DNA from: Candidatus Wallbacteria bacterium
GTDB lineage: Bacteria > Muiribacteriota > UBA6191 > JACPRK01
Length of the DNA: 52,281 nt
Direction of reading: 5' to 3'
Assembly (NCBI GenBank): GCA_016213845.1
Contig: JACQZN010000090.1
Coordinates: 1-52,281, forward strand
Shown piece after piece: positions 38,682-48,242 of the stretch; the first letter of the stretch is position 1; each line of letters starts with the position of its first letter. The notes beneath the pieces are model-generated. The model had not been told where the DNA came from and did not search any database. It saw only the letters and a program-made list of their open reading frames with translations. The position numbers were made by a program, and so were the translations under genes.

Positions 38682-41600
38682 TCACTGAAGCCCCGCCTGC
38701 GTTTCGAGCGACCCGAGCGCGGATAGGGCACCTTCGAAGTCGAAGTCGTCGAGCCGCTGTTGCAGCGCGGTGAACGCCGTGGGCGGCGCCGCGCCCAGCA
38801 GCCGCTCCAGAGCGGCCAGATCCTCCCGGGCCCGAACGTCACCCTGCTTCAGGCGGCTGCGCAGCGTCGCCATGCACTCGCGCAGCTGGCCTCCATCGTG
38901 TCCGGAGAACGTCGCGGAAGCGGCCACTTTGGCCGGCGCGGGGACCGCGACGAGCTTCGTCAGGTCCTCCAGGGCCGCGGCCAGGTTCAGCTCCAGATCG
39001 TCGATCAGGGGCTCGATCGTGACGAGCTCGCCGTTCTTGGCCGCGGTCTCCAGCGCCTTGGCGGCTTCCGCCACGCTCATGATGCCGAGGTTGCCGGCCA
39101 CTCCCCGGATCGAGTGCGCGCGGCGGCCGGCTTCCTGAATGCCCCCCTGGGCCACGGCCCGGCGCAGCGGCTCGCAGCCCTGCGCGTGTTCCGCGGCAAA
39201 CTTCGTCAACAGCTTCGTGAAGATCGCGCGGTTTCCCGCCACTCGAGAGAGCCCCGCGGCCAGATCGAGACAGGTGAGCTGCTCGAGCGATCCGGCCGGC
39301 GTCAGGGGAGGGGAGAACGGCTCCAGGGGCTCCGGCGCCGGCTGGGTTGGCCCAGACCGAGAGCCGTCGGAAACCTGCACCGGCTTCCTGGCCCGCACGG
39401 AGGGCGGCAGCCAGCGATTGAGCTCGTCGTACAGCTCCCTGGGCTGAATGGGCTTGCCTACCTGGCTGTTCATGCCGGCTTCCGTGCACTTCATCGCGTC
39501 CCCGGCCATGACGTTGGCTGTGCATCCCACGATCGGAAGCCCGGCCAGCTCCTCCCGGGCCCTCAGCGCCCGCGTGGCCTCGTATCCATCCATCTCGGGC
39601 ATCTGGACGTCCATCAGCACGATGTCGTAGAGCCCAGGGAGGACCTTCTCGACGCACTCCCGGCCGTCGTGGGCGAACGCGACTTGGGCTCCCCAGCTCG
39701 AGAGCAGCTCGCCGGCGACCATGCGGTTCATCTCGTTGTCTTCGGCAACCAGGATCCGCACGCCCGCCAGGGCGTCCGAGCCGATGGACGGCCCTTCGTC
39801 GCCCGCCGTGCTGGGCCCGTCCATCACTGCCGCCTTTCCGTAGAGCGCTTGCATCAAGCCATCCAGCAGCGACGACAGCGTCATGGGCTTGGCGATCACG
39901 GCCTGCACTCCGGCTTCCCGGCAGGCGGTGGCAGGCAGATCCGAGGCGGCGGAGCTGACCATCACGACTGCGGGCCCGGCCGCCGGACTGCGGTCGCGAT
40001 TCAGCAGCCGGGTAGTCTCCAGTCCGTCCAACCCGGGCATCTTCCAGTCCATCAGGACGACGTTGAACGGCCGGCCCTGATTGGCGGCCCCGGATATCGC
40101 AGACAGTGCTGCCTCGCCCGAGCCGACGCTCTGCGACACCATCCCGAAGCTGGCGAGCATGGTCTCCTCGATCTCGCGGGCAGTGGGATTGTCGTCCACG
40201 ACCAGGGTGCGCAAGCCGGCCAGCTTGGGAACGATGCTCTCGACGGGGGTGAGCTTCGCCGAGCTCCTGCCGAAGCGCGCAATGAAACTGAAGGTGCTCC
40301 CGACGCAGGGCTGGCTGTTCACGGCGATGTTCCCACCCATCATTTCGACCAGACGCTTGGAGATGGCCAGGCCCAATCCTGTGCCGCCGAAGTGACGAGT
40401 CGTGGAGCTGTCGGCCTGCTCGAAGGCCCCGAAGAGTCTCGATGCCTGCTCGGTCGTGATTCCGATGCCGGTGTCCCGGATGGCGAAGCTGAGCGTGATG
40501 TGTCCCTCGTCTTGAGTGAGCTGGCGGACCGAGATTTCGATCTCGCCCTCCTTGGTGAACTTGACCGCGTTCGTCGCCAGATTCAGGAGCACTTGACCGA
40601 GCCGCAGGGGATCGCCGCGCAAGTGCTTGGTGATGTCCGGTTGCACCCGGTAGAGGAGCTCGAGTCCCTTCTCCTCGGTCTTCAGCGAGATGATCGTACG
40701 AAGGTTCTGCAGCACGCTGTCGAGGTCGAAGTCGATCGTCTCCATCGCGAGCTTGCCGGCTTCGATCTTCGAGAAGTCGAGCACGTCGTTGACGATTCCC
40801 AGCAGCGACTTCGCCGCCTGGCTGATCTTGCCGACGCGGTCCCGCTGCTTGTCCGGTAACTCCTCCTTCAGCGCCAGGTAGGACAGGCCGATGATCGCGT
40901 TCATCGGCGTGCGGATCTCGTGGCTCATGTTGGCGAGGAACTCCGACTTGTACTTGGAGGCCTGTTCCAGCTGCTGGGCGACTCGCCCCAGGTCGGCGTT
41001 GGCTTCGCGGAGCCGGTCTTGCTTGTCGCTGAGCATCTGAGCCATCGACTGGGTCTCCTCCAGCAGCTTCTCCGTTCGTTCGTGAGCGGAGAAGCCTTGC
41101 AGAGCGACTCCCAGCGCGTCGGCCACTTCGACGAGCAAGGCGCGCTGCAACTGGGTGAACTTGCGAATCGAAGCCACCTCCAGGACCGCGTGGACCTTTC
41201 CCTGGTATCGAGCTGGCAACAGCAAGACCTGTCCCGGCACGGCGTCGAGCGCGCCCGAGCGAACGCGCAGGCTGTTCTGGGGGACTTCGCCGACCGTGAT
41301 CTCGTGACCGTCGCCGGCGCCGCATTCTCCGACCAGACCCTCGCGCTCCCGATAGGTGGGCGGCGCCGTCTCGTCGAAGTAGGACGCATAGCTGGCGCGC
41401 GTGACGAAGATTGGATCTCCGTTCGGCTCCTCTCTCAGGTGCATCGCTGCCGCGCAAGCTTCGACATGAGGGGCCAGCTCCGCAATTGCCGTGCGCGCGG
41501 CTTCGCGGACGTTCCCGGCCCGCTGCAGCCTCGTCGTGAGGCTCGCCACGTTGGTCCGCAGCCAGGATTCGTCGGCCAGCTCGCGAGACTTGGTCTCCAA

Positions 41601-42953
41601 CTCGACCGCGGCCCTCTTGAGCTTCTCCTGCGCCTGAGCTCGCTGCTCCATCTCCTCTTGCAGGTTGGCGCTGGTGCGCGTGGCAACCTCGGCCAGGTGC
41701 CGCGCTTCCTCTTCGCGGCGAGTCAACTCCGCCACCGAGTTCTCGACCGCGGCGGCCATCGAGTCGAAGGCGCGCGACAGCTGCCCGATCTCGTCGGTCC
41801 CCGTCAGGCCGCACCGGACCCCGCGCTCGCCAGCCGAGAGGCGGCTAGCGGCCTGGGTCAAGGCGACCAGCGGGCGAGCCACGGCCCGGCTCACGCGCAT
41901 GACGATGAGGAGGCTCAACACCACCAGCGCCACGAGCAGCACCATCAAGTCCTGTAGAACCCTTCGCAGCGGGCCGCGGGCTGCCTCGGCGGGCATTTCG
42001 GCAATGGTGAACCAGCCCGAGCTCGCGACGGGAAGCCACGCTCCGATGACGGAGACACCTCGGTGGTCGCGATAGCCTTCGAGGTTCGACGTCCGGGCCA
42101 CGGATTCTCCCGCCAGCAGCCGGCCGCACTGTTCGAAGGCGTAGGTCATCGGTACCCCGGAGCTGGTAGCCAGCGACTGATCCAGGGATGAAATGCCTCC
42201 ACCGGCAGGCGAGGACGCTACCGCCGGCTGCTCGCGGGAGCGGGTCAAGAACCGTCCCCGCTCGTCGACGAGGTAGACGCGGGATGCCAGCTCTCCGGCA
42301 TCCGTTTTCTCAGTGCGGGCCCAGCCATCTTGCTGCAGGCGCTGCAGCACGGTCAGGTTCACGCGAAAGCCGAGGGTGGCGAGCGGTTGCTTCTCGCCGG
42401 CCAGGACTCCCGTCACGTAACACATCGGAACGCCCTTCATCTGGCGGCCGGTTTCGTCGGTCATGGGCATGGGCGACGGAATCGCGGACGTGCGGTGCAT
42501 ACCTGCCGGCTTCCCACCCGGTCGAATGCCGAGCTCCGCGAGCTTTCGTCCGATCGTGTTGGAGTCGTTGGAGACGAGGATCTCGTTGGACGAGGGGTGA
42601 GCCAGGAAGATCTCTTCGATTCCGTCCTGGCTGTTGGCCAGCATCAGGCTGAGGTTCTTCGCCAGGGCATAGAGCTGCGGAAAGTACTCGTCGTCCTCGG
42701 AGGGTGTCAGCAGAAGGCGCTGCCACGACTCGCGCAAGATGGTCGACTTGGCCGTGGAGTCGAGAGCCAGTTCGAGTCGCTTGAACCACTCGGCCACCAC
42801 GCGGGCCTGCTGGTCTACCTGGTTTCTCAAATCGATCAGCAAGACGCGTTCGTTGGTCTGCTTGACCGATCGGTAGTGCAACGCTCCAAGCACCACTAGT
42901 GGTAAGAGGCAGCCGACGAGATTCAGGAGCAGCAGTCGCGTGCGGAAACTCAT
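38682..42953 (-). CDS. Membrane hybrid histidine kinase: Cache-HAMP-GAF-HisKA-HATPase-REC-REC-HPt
   Basis: 1423 residues from ATG at 42953, with AAAGGA upstream. TM1 (about 7-25) and TM2 (about 337-358) enclose a roughly 310-residue periplasmic double-Cache-like sensor. HAMP (about 358-412), a coiled coil and a GAF-like domain (about 480-620) follow, then HisKA with His678 in NMSHEIRTPMNAI. The HATPase has LATNAVKFT and FGGTGLGLAISKRLVEMM. There are two receivers (Asp in LMDWKMPGLDG near 968 and in LMDVQMPEMDG near 1114) and a C-terminal HPt with His1280 in AHSIRGVAGNLG. The layout is the BarA/TorS-type phosphorelay, and the HPt can pass phosphate to outside receivers. It is divergent from the porin and binding-protein genes and next to the two REC-containing signalling genes. 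It has no output domain of its own. Confidence 0.93.
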   Translation of the reverse strand: MSFRTRLLLLNLVGCLLPLVVLGALHYRSVKQTNERVLLIDLRNQVDQQARVVAEWFKRLELALDSTAKSTILRESWQRLLLTPSEDDEYFPQLYALAKNLSLMLANSQDGIEEIFLAHPSSNEILVSNDSNTIGRKLAELGIRPGGKPAGMHRTSAIPSPMPMTDETGRQMKGVPMCYVTGVLAGEKQPLATLGFRVNLTVLQRLQQDGWARTEKTDAGELASRVYLVDERGRFLTRSREQPAVASSPAGGGISSLDQSLATSSGVPMTYAFEQCGRLLAGESVARTSNLEGYRDHRGVSVIGAWLPVASSGWFTIAEMPAEAARGPLRRVLQDLMVLLVALVVLSLLIVMRVSRAVARPLVALTQAASRLSAGERGVRCGLTGTDEIGQLSRAFDSMAAAVENSVAELTRREEEARHLAEVATRTSANLQEEMEQRAQAQEKLKRAAVELETKSRELADESWLRTNVASLTTRLQRAGNVREAARTAIAELAPHVEACAAAMHLREEPNGDPIFVTRASYASYFDETAPPTYREREGLVGECGAGDGHEITVGEVPQNSLRVRSGALDAVPGQVLLLPARYQGKVHAVLEVASIRKFTQLQRALLVEVADALGVALQGFSAHERTEKLLEETQSMAQMLSDKQDRLREANADLGRVAQQLEQASKYKSEFLANMSHEIRTPMNAIIGLSYLALKEELPDKQRDRVGKISQAAKSLLGIVNDVLDFSKIEAGKLAMETIDFDLDSVLQNLRTIISLKTEEKGLELLYRVQPDITKHLRGDPLRLGQVLLNLATNAVKFTKEGEIEISVRQLTQDEGHITLSFAIRDTGIGITTEQASRLFGAFEQADSSTTRHFGGTGLGLAISKRLVEMMGGNIAVNSQPCVGSTFSFIARFGRSSAKLTPVESIVPKLAGLRTLVVDDNPTAREIEETMLASFGMVSQSVGSGEAALSAISGAANQGRPFNVVLMDWKMPGLDGLETTRLLNRDRSPAAGPAVVMVSSAASDLPATACREAGVQAVIAKPMTLSSLLDGLMQALYGKAAVMDGPSTAGDEGPSIGSDALAGVRILVAEDNEMNRMVAGELLSSWGAQVAFAHDGRECVEKVLPGLYDIVLMDVQMPEMDGYEATRALRAREELAGLPIVGCTANVMAGDAMKCTEAGMNSQVGKPIQPRELYDELNRWLPPSVRARKPVQVSDGSRSGPTQPAPEPLEPFSPPLTPAGSLEQLTCLDLAAGLSRVAGNRAIFTKLLTKFAAEHAQGCEPLRRAVAQGGIQEAGRRAHSIRGVAGNLGIMSVAEAAKALETAAKNGELVTIEPLIDDLELNLAAALEDLTKLVAVPAPAKVAASATFSGHDGGQLRECMATLRSRLKQGDVRAREDLAALERLLGAAPPTAFTALQQRLDDFDFEGALSALGSLETQAGLQ

Positions 42954-43070
42954 GGTCTTGCTCTGTCCTTTCTGGACCCTGGCCTTGGCCGGGGCGGACT
43001 CGAACCTCCAACGATGCGCAAAGAGCCCTTCACGAGCGCGGCCCGGAAGGCGCGCTGGATTAGAGAGGTG

Positions 43071-43100
43071 TTGACATCTTTTGGTATTCAGAGTTACTCT
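43071..43100 (+). promoter_or_regulatory. Sigma70-type promoter of the porin/binding-protein operon
   Basis: A perfect TTGACA -35 (43071-43076) lies 17-18 bases before TTACTC/TACTCT (43094-43100). It falls in an A+T-rich patch unusual for the window (43071-43125). The transcript would start near 43107, which rules out the upstream in-frame ATG at 43014 as the porin start. Confidence 0.6.
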
Positions 43101-43196
43101 ACAACACCAAAAATCAACAGGCGACCCGCAGGAGAGTCACGGCGAAAGCTCGCGGCCCCCGGGTTAAAGAAATCAAAAAAGGGCCGGTGGGACCAG

Positions 43197-44480
43197 GTGG
43201 AGCGAAAGCGGGTTGGGGCAACCATAGTCATGTTGTGCGTGCTGTCCGCCCCGGTGCTACCGGCGGAGCGGTCGGCGGAGATCGCCGCGCTGAAACGGAC
43301 AGTGGCGGCGCAGAGCCTGCAGATTCAGGAGCTTGTGCAGCGTCTGAGCATCCTGGAGAAGAGGACCACGGCCAGCGAGCCGGCGGGGCAACCCGGGCTG
43401 GCCCCCGATACGCCAGGTGTGATCCGTCCCTCGCAGTCACCGTACGACGGCGGGTTTGGCACGCGCACCGAGGACGATGCCTTCTCCTTGAAGGCCAACG
43501 GCTTCCTGCAGGCGCGATTCACCGCCTCCCGGCCGGCCGCCGGAACAGACGTCGACAACTTCGACGTTGCCCTGGCCCGGTTCGCCCTCTCCGGAAATGC
43601 CTTCGGCCCCGACGTCCACTACTTCATGCAGTACGAGGCGACGACTTTCTCGAACTCCAACCGGGTCGGCATGCTCGACTGGTGGATGGCGTGGAGTTCC
43701 TCGCCGAACTTGCAACTCCAGGCCGGCCGCTTCATCCTCCCGTACAGCCGCCAGTTCTACACCCATCCGGGAGACCTGCTCTTCCCGGACCTCTCCGAGG
43801 CCGACTACGCCTTCGATCTCCCGCGAGCCGTGGGTGCCCACGCTAGCGGTGACGCCGGCTGGCTGCACTACGACGCCGCAATCGTGAACAGCGTTCGCGC
43901 CCTGGACGGGGGCGGCCAGCAGAACGCCAGCGGCAGCCTGGGAGCCCTGGTGCGGCTGGAAGCCGACATCCTCGAGCCTTACGGCTACAACGAAAGCTCG
44001 CCCAAGCCCGTAGAGGAGGCTCAGCTTTCGGTCGGCGTGGCGGCCGCCTACAATCCCGTGGACGAGGCCTCCGGATTCCAGAATCTGATGCCTGGAGATC
44101 GGGCCCGCAACCTCACCGTCGACCTCGGCTTCCGCGAGGACCGGCTCTCCATTCAGGCTGCGCGATACTTCAGGACGGCCGACCTGGCGCTCGCCGGCGC
44201 ACCCGACAACGACGATCGAGGCTACTATGCACAGGTGGGCTACTACCTCGTCCCCGAACGCTGGGAGCTGGCGCTGCGCACTTCGGGTGTCGACTTCGAC
44301 GCCGCCAACAATCCCGCGGTCGCCGGCGACGTCACGGCCTACACCGTGGGGCTCAATCGGTACTTCCGCGGCCACGACCTGAAGCTGCAGGCTGACTTCT
44401 CGATCCTCGAACGCGAGACCTTTGCCGGACTCGATAGTACGGGTCGCCGCCTGAGGATTCAGAGTCAGTTGCGGTTTTGA
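43197..44480 (+). CDS. FmdC-like outer-membrane porin (phosphate-selective porin O/P superfamily)
   Basis: 427 residues if GTG at 43197 is used, which gives a good signal peptide (VERKRVGATIVMLCVLSAP, ending LPAE). A frame to 43014 begins upstream of the promoter. After the signal peptide a short coiled coil (about 23-55, IAALKRTVAAQSLQIQELV) precedes a beta-barrel with alternating strands. The chain ends in RIQSQLRF, with the terminal Phe required for BAM insertion. It fits OprO/OprP-superfamily porins, including FmdC, the porin for short amides and urea encoded before binding protein FmdD in methylotrophs. The binding-protein gene lies 21 bases downstream, supporting FmdC over OprP. Expressed from the promoter at 43071. 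Confidence 0.82.
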   Translation: MERKRVGATIVMLCVLSAPVLPAERSAEIAALKRTVAAQSLQIQELVQRLSILEKRTTASEPAGQPGLAPDTPGVIRPSQSPYDGGFGTRTEDDAFSLKANGFLQARFTASRPAAGTDVDNFDVALARFALSGNAFGPDVHYFMQYEATTFSNSNRVGMLDWWMAWSSSPNLQLQAGRFILPYSRQFYTHPGDLLFPDLSEADYAFDLPRAVGAHASGDAGWLHYDAAIVNSVRALDGGGQQNASGSLGALVRLEADILEPYGYNESSPKPVEEAQLSVGVAAAYNPVDEASGFQNLMPGDRARNLTVDLGFREDRLSIQAARYFRTADLALAGAPDNDDRGYYAQVGYYLVPERWELALRTSGVDFDAANNPAVAGDVTAYTVGLNRYFRGHDLKLQADFSILERETFAGLDSTGRRLRIQSQLRF

Positions 44481-44501
44481 GTTGCTTGAAGGAGGTAAGT
44501 G

Positions 44502-45752
44502 ATGAGTTCGACCGTGATTCGCGGCCCTATCCTCGCCGGGCTTCTCGTACTCGCAGCCGGTCTCTGCGCGGTCCCTCTGCGGGCGGAATCCCAACCGATT
44601 AGGGTCGGCGTGCTCCACTCGTTGACGGGGACAATGGCGATCAGCGAGAAGTCCTTGGTCGACGCAATCTCCATGGCCATCGCGGAAGTCAACGCCGCGG
44701 GGGGCGTGCTCGGCCGGAAGCTGGAGGCGGTCGTCGCCGACGGGGCCTCGGATTGGCCCACCTTCGCGAAGATGGCCGAGAAGCTGATCACCGAAGATAG
44801 GGTCTCTTCCGTGTTCGGTTGCTGGACCTCCGCCAGCCGCAAGGCGGTGCTCCCCGTCTTCGAGAAGCGCGACCACCTCCTCTGGTACCCCGTCCAGTAC
44901 GAAGGCTGCGAGAGCTCTCCGAATGTCATCTACACGGGGGCCGCGCCCAATCAGCAGATCATGCCTGCCGTCGAGTGGTGCGCGAAGCGGTTCGGAAAGA
45001 AGTTCTTCCTCGTGGGCTCGGACTACATCTTCCCTCGCACGGCCAACAAGCTGGTGCGCGCCCAGGTAGCCTCTCTCGGCGGTGAGTGCCTGGGCGAGGA
45101 GTACCGCCCTCTGGGCGACAAGGACTTCGCCGCCATCGTCGCCCAGATCAAGACGACGAAACCGGACGTCATCTTCAACACCATCAACGGTGACAGCAAT
45201 TCGGCCTTCTTCAAGGAGCTGGACGCGGCCGGCCTGAAGCCCGAAAGTGCGCCCGTGATGTCGATGAGCATTGCCGAGGATGAGCTCCGGGTCATTGGAA
45301 CCCAGCTCACCGCGGGCCATTACTGCGCCTGGAATTACTTCCAGAGCGTCGATAGCCCGGAAAACCAGAAGTTCATCGCCGCATTCAAAAAGGCCTACGG
45401 CGCCGACCGCGTGACCGACGACCCCATCGAGGCGGCCTACTTCCAGGTCTTCCTCTTTGCCAAGGCTGTGGAGAAGGCCGGCTCCGCCGACGTCGCTGCG
45501 GTTCGAAAGGCGGCCCGCGGTCTCACGTACTCGGCGCCCGGCGGCCTGGTCAAGATCGACCCCAAGAACCAGCACACGTGGAAGGTTGCCAGAATCGGAC
45601 AGACTCAACCCGACGGGCAGTTCAAGATCCTGTGGGCCTCCGAAGGCCCCGTAAAACCCCAGCCCTACCCCAAGCTGCTGTTTCCGAATGGTCCGGGCGA
45701 CCTGCCATCCTCGACGACCTCCCAGCCGGCGGCGCAACCCGCTACCAAGTAA
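44502..45752 (+). CDS. UrtA/FmdD-type periplasmic substrate-binding protein
   Basis: 416 residues from ATG at 44502 with a perfect AAGGAGGT (44489-44496). A GTG one codon earlier is less well placed. The signal peptide covers 1-28 (ending LRAESQ). The mature protein is a Peripla_BP_5-type two-lobed receptor. It opens with IRVGVLHSLTGTMAISE and contains the family-specific VFGCWTSASRKAV, WYPVQYEGCESSPN and YTGAAPNQQ, shared by urea-binding UrtA and amide-binding FmdD/AmiC. The C-terminus has a Pro/Ser/Thr tail (SSTTSQPAAQPATK). UrtA normally precedes urtBCDE permease and ATPase genes, but none follow here; the next genes are convergent MacB-like ones. It may therefore act as a sensory receptor for the divergent Cache kinase or serve transporter genes elsewhere. 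Confidence 0.9.
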   Translation: MSSTVIRGPILAGLLVLAAGLCAVPLRAESQPIRVGVLHSLTGTMAISEKSLVDAISMAIAEVNAAGGVLGRKLEAVVADGASDWPTFAKMAEKLITEDRVSSVFGCWTSASRKAVLPVFEKRDHLLWYPVQYEGCESSPNVIYTGAAPNQQIMPAVEWCAKRFGKKFFLVGSDYIFPRTANKLVRAQVASLGGECLGEEYRPLGDKDFAAIVAQIKTTKPDVIFNTINGDSNSAFFKELDAAGLKPESAPVMSMSIAEDELRVIGTQLTAGHYCAWNYFQSVDSPENQKFIAAFKKAYGADRVTDDPIEAAYFQVFLFAKAVEKAGSADVAAVRKAARGLTYSAPGGLVKIDPKNQHTWKVARIGQTQPDGQFKILWASEGPVKPQPYPKLLFPNGPGDLPSSTTSQPAAQPATK

Positions 45753-45794
45753 GCCCGTGCAACGGGTCCGGTTTCCTGTCGGCCGGCGGCCTTC

Positions 45795-47012
45795 CTACGT
45801 CTGGCGCAGCCCGTCGGCGGGGTCCAGCTTCGAGGCGCGCCAGGCGGGGTAGAGCCCGAAGACCACGCCGACGACTCCGCTGAACGCGAAGCTCAGCGCG
45901 GCAGCCCAGGGCGCCACGCGGAACGGCCAGGGCACCACGCTGGCCATCGCCTCGGCAGCCACGCATGCCAGCGCGATCCCGGCCAGTCCTCCGATGCCGG
46001 TGAGGCAGACCGACTCCGCCAGGAACTGACTCAGCACGTCGGCCTCGCGCGCCCCGACGGCCATGCGGATGGCGATCTCCCGCGTCCGCTCCGAGACGCT
46101 CACCAGCATGATGTTCATCACGCCGATCCCGCCCACCAGGAGCGAGACTGCGGCGATCGCTCCCAGCAGCAGCGTCAGCGTCTGGCCCGCCGTTCGCGCC
46201 GCGTTCGCAATCTCCTTCTGGTTCCGCACCTGGAAGTCGTCGTCTTCCTCCGGACGGATGTGGTGGCGCCGTCGAAGGACCGCCGTCACCTCCTCCTGGG
46301 CCTCTTCCATCGAATCGACGTCGCGCGCCGAGGCCTGGATGTGGTTCAAGTACTCGATGCCGAGGAGCTTCTTCTGGACGGTGCGGAAGGGTGCGATCAC
46401 CACGTCGTCGAAGTCCGCGCCCCACGGCGCCTCCCCCTTCCTCGTCATCACGCCGACCACCGTGAACGGCAGGTGCCGCACGCGTACGCTCTTGCCGATC
46501 GGATCGATCTCGCCGAAGAGGTTCTTCACGACTGTCTGGCCGAGCACGCAGACCTTCGTGCCGCTCTTGGCGTCCGCGGCGCTGAAGAATCGCCCCTTTT
46601 CCAGCGTCCAGTCGCGTATCTCGGGGAAGCGGTCGTTGACGCCCTGGACCAGCGTCGCCCAGTTCTGGTTCCCGTAGACGACCTGGGCCCTGCCCCAGAC
46701 ACCGGGAGTGGCGATGGCGATCGACGGGCACTCCTTGACGAGCGCGTCGAAGTCCTCTTCGACCAGCGTTTGCACGGTGCCTTGCCCGCCGTGGAATCCG
46801 CCGATCTTCTCGCTCCCTGGGCTGATCATCAGCCGGTTTGCCCCCAGGCTGGCAATCTGCTCCTGGACCATCCGGTTGGCGGCCTCCCCCAGGCTGACGA
46901 TGCTGATCACCGCAGCCACCCCGATGATGACGCCCAGCATCGCCAGGGCGCTGCGCAGCTTGTTGCGCGCCAGGGCCCGCAGCGACAGCCGCAGGTAGAT
47001 CCAGGGAGTCAA
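45795..47012 (-). CDS. MacB-like ABC transporter permease, second paralogue
   Basis: 405 residues from ATG at 47012. MacB-type permease with TM1 (about 20-42; ALARNKLRSALAMLGVIIGVAAVI), a large periplasmic MacB_PCD domain (about 50-250) and three C-terminal helices (about 280-395) with the FtsX signature SLLVGGIGVMNIMLVSVSERTREIAIRMAVGARE. The end YPAWRASKLDPADGLR is typical. It lies 9 bases after the stop of the preceding permease gene and is the last of four genes in the exporter operon. It shares the fold of the other permease but differs strongly in the periplasmic domain, so the pair may form a heterodimer. The substrate is unknown. No TolC-like gene lies in the window. Confidence 0.9.
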   Translation of the reverse strand: MTPWIYLRLSLRALARNKLRSALAMLGVIIGVAAVISIVSLGEAANRMVQEQIASLGANRLMISPGSEKIGGFHGGQGTVQTLVEEDFDALVKECPSIAIATPGVWGRAQVVYGNQNWATLVQGVNDRFPEIRDWTLEKGRFFSAADAKSGTKVCVLGQTVVKNLFGEIDPIGKSVRVRHLPFTVVGVMTRKGEAPWGADFDDVVIAPFRTVQKKLLGIEYLNHIQASARDVDSMEEAQEEVTAVLRRRHHIRPEEDDDFQVRNQKEIANAARTAGQTLTLLLGAIAAVSLLVGGIGVMNIMLVSVSERTREIAIRMAVGAREADVLSQFLAESVCLTGIGGLAGIALACVAAEAMASVVPWPFRVAPWAAALSFAFSGVVGVVFGLYPAWRASKLDPADGLRQT

Positions 47013-47021
47013 TCGATACGC

Positions 47022-48239
47022 TCACTCATAACGGAGCGCCTCCACCGGGTCCAGGCGGGAGGCCCGCCAGGCCGGATAGATCCCGAAGAACACCCCGGTC
47101 GCCGTCGAGAACCCGAGCGCCAGCGCAAACGACTTCGCCTCCAGGACCATCGGCCAGCCGAAGGAACTGGCGACACCGGCCGCGCCCAGCCACCCGAGCG
47201 CCGCGCCGGGCAGCCCGCCCAGCAGGCAGATGGTCACGGCTTCCGCCAGGAACTGCAGCATGATGTCTCGCCCGCGCGCCCCCACCGCCATCCTCACGCC
47301 GATCTCGCGCGTCCGCTCGGTGACGGTCACCAGCATGATGTTCATGATGCCGATCCCTCCAACCAGCAAGGACACGGAGGCGATCCCTCCCAGCAGAAGG
47401 GTCATGATCGACGCGGCCTGATTGGCCATCTCGCCCAGCTCGGTTTGCGAGCGGACTGTGAAGTCGTCCGGCCCGCCGGACGCCAGCTTGTGACGGCGGC
47501 GCAGCACCGTCTGGATCTCCTCCCGGGCGGCCTCGATCCTGTCCGGCGCAACGGCCGAGACGAGAATGCTGTCGATGTAGGTGACTCCTCGGATGGCGCG
47601 CTGAACGGTCGTGAACGGCGCAAGCACGATGTCGTCCTGGTCCTGGCCCGACGCGGACTGACCTTTCTCTTCGAGCACGCCCAGCACCCGGAAGATGAGC
47701 TTGCGGATTCGAACGGACTTGCCGACCGCGTCCTCGTCGGGGAAGAGCCGTTCGGCCACTGCCTGTCCCAGCAGGCAGACCTTCGAAGCCGACCGCACGG
47801 CCTCGGCACCGAAGGGGGCGCCCGAGGCGAGTGACCACGAGCGGATCTGCAGGTACTCGGGGGAACACCCCTGGATCATCGCGCTCCAGTTGCGGTTGGA
47901 GTACGCCAGCGGCACGCTGGCCCTCACGGTCGGGCAGGCGACCGCCGCCGACGGGCACTCGCCCCGGATTGCCTCCACGTCCGTGAGCGACAGGTTCAAC
48001 TTGCCGCCGGCGCCGGAGCGGACGCCGGAGCCGACGACCGCGCCCGGCGTGACCAGGAGCAGGTTGGTGCCGAGCCCCTCGATCTGCCTGCTCACTTGCG
48101 CCTTGGCCGCCTGGCCGGCCGAGACCATCGTGACTACCGAGGCGACGCCGACCACCAGACCCAGAGCCGCCAGGAAGCTCCGCAGCTTACGCTGGGCCAG
48201 CGAGCGGGCGGCGACGCGGACGAGAACGAGGGTGTCCAT
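47022..48239 (-). CDS. MacB-like ABC transporter permease, first paralogue
   Basis: 405 residues from ATG at 48239. The same layout as its neighbour: TM1 (about 18-40; AQRKLRSFLAALGLVVGVASVV), a MacB_PCD periplasmic domain (about 48-250) and FtsX helices with SLLVGGIGIMNIMLVTVTERTREIGVRMAVGARGRD. It ends FFGIYPAWRASRLDPVEAL. It has exactly the same length as the second permease, pointing to a gene duplication. It begins 3 bases after the ATPase stop on the minus strand and is probably translated with it. Classical MacB fuses ATPase and permease, but here they are separate, as in LolCDE-like and YknYZ-like systems. Confidence 0.9.
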   Translation of the reverse strand: MDTLVLVRVAARSLAQRKLRSFLAALGLVVGVASVVTMVSAGQAAKAQVSRQIEGLGTNLLLVTPGAVVGSGVRSGAGGKLNLSLTDVEAIRGECPSAAVACPTVRASVPLAYSNRNWSAMIQGCSPEYLQIRSWSLASGAPFGAEAVRSASKVCLLGQAVAERLFPDEDAVGKSVRIRKLIFRVLGVLEEKGQSASGQDQDDIVLAPFTTVQRAIRGVTYIDSILVSAVAPDRIEAAREEIQTVLRRRHKLASGGPDDFTVRSQTELGEMANQAASIMTLLLGGIASVSLLVGGIGIMNIMLVTVTERTREIGVRMAVGARGRDIMLQFLAEAVTICLLGGLPGAALGWLGAAGVASSFGWPMVLEAKSFALALGFSTATGVFFGIYPAWRASRLDPVEALRYE

Positions 48240-48242
48240 CGC

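Noticed and set aside
38760..40859. 699-codon frame antisense to the hybrid kinase
   Set aside because: The minus-strand product has intact HATPase, REC and HPt motifs; the plus frame has none.
43014..43196. Upstream extension of the porin frame
   Set aside because: It begins before the TTGACA promoter, and the signal peptide only makes sense from the GTG at 43197.
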